5,404 bases of DNA from an uncultured Bacteroidales bacterium (GTDB taxonomy: Bacteria; Bacteroidota; Bacteroidia; Bacteroidales; UBA932), in NCBI GenBank assembly GCA_946627685.1, contig CAMOVV010000100.1, forward strand, positions 1 through 5,404. Reading direction: 5' to 3'. Every line of letters begins with the position of its first letter. Position 1 is the first letter of the stretch. This document shows positions 5,250 to 5,404 of the stretch, in pieces. The notes under the pieces were generated by a model. The model did not search any database and was not told the origin of the DNA. It worked only from the letters and a program-made list of their open reading frames with translations. The position numbers and the translations under genes were made by a program.

Positions 5250-5404
5250 ATGAAAATTTTAAAATCATCCGCCGGAAGCGGCAAGACCTACAGCCTCACA
5301 CGCGAGTACATCAGACTGCTCCTCCAGAGTGAGTCGCCGGATGCCTATCGCCACATCCTTGCCGTGACCTTCACGAACAAGGCAACGGACGAGATGAAAC
5401 ACCG
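5250..5404 (+). CDS. UvrD/AddA-like helicase-nuclease, N-terminal fragment
   Basis: The first 51 codons of a superfamily 1 DNA helicase are present and the rest lies outside. Motif I (Walker A) is SSAGSGKT at residues 6-13, only a few residues after the start, and motif Ia is VTFTNKATDEM at about 39-49, near the end. This early start, with 'TREYIRLLL' between the motifs, is characteristic of the roughly 1000-residue UvrD/AddA/RecB-like proteins annotated in Bacteroidota chromosomes, which act in double-strand break resection. A plain UvrD/PcrA helicase usually has a longer lead before motif I. AddA function, with a C-terminal nuclease domain and an AddB partner, cannot be checked here. The gene diverges from the transfer operon and looks like core chromosome. 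Confidence 0.88.
   Translation, partial: MKILKSSAGSGKTYSLTREYIRLLLQSESPDAYRHILAVTFTNKATDEMKH

Overview
The window looks like Bacteroidota DNA, probably Bacteroidales. Three things point there. The minus-strand gene set matches the Bacteroides-type conjugative transposon transfer operon (TraA ParA-like ATPase, TraE/DUF4134, TraF/DUF4133, TraG VirB4-type ATPase). The clearest promoter has the Bacteroidota form TTTG-N19-TATTTTTG. Start sites have no obvious Shine-Dalgarno sequences. The coding DNA looks moderately GC-rich by eye, which would fit Alistipes-like or related lineages better than low-GC Bacteroides, but genus is not resolved.

Layout from right to left on the minus strand: a divergent AT-rich promoter region (about 5096-5165); a tRNA or tRNA-like gene with an abnormal anticodon arm (4927-5014); a 45-codon basic small ORF (4778-4915) that overlaps the next start by ATGA; traA (3954-4781); a 112-residue unrecognised protein with an internal duplication, in the traB/traC position (3603-3941); a 245-residue membrane-anchored acidic protein in the traD position (2854-3591); traE (2498-2833); traF (2115-2474); and traG (2091 down to position 1), which runs off the window after 697 codons. 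The gaps from traA onward are 11-23 bases, so this is a single operon. TraE and TraF would be small inner-membrane or pilin-like parts of a type IV secretion channel and TraG its energising ATPase. TraA is a ParA/MinD-type ATPase whose exact role in these elements is less settled.

On the plus strand, an RNA leader with a long hairpin (5178-5233) precedes the first 51 codons of a UvrD/AddA-like helicase-nuclease gene (5250 to the end), which looks like an ordinary chromosomal gene. The tRNA-like gene therefore sits between apparent chromosome and the transfer operon, as expected if an integrative conjugative element is inserted at or beside a tRNA. An attachment site cannot be shown from this window alone.

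The most unusual part is the roughly 300-base leader of the transfer operon. It has a consensus promoter, a perfect palindrome near the predicted transcription start, a tRNA-like fold with a 19-base anticodon loop enclosed in a 7-bp extension of its acceptor stem, and then a small ORF coupled to traA. This could be a tRNA-mimic control leader, or a tRNA gene altered by integration. The sequence does not decide between them.
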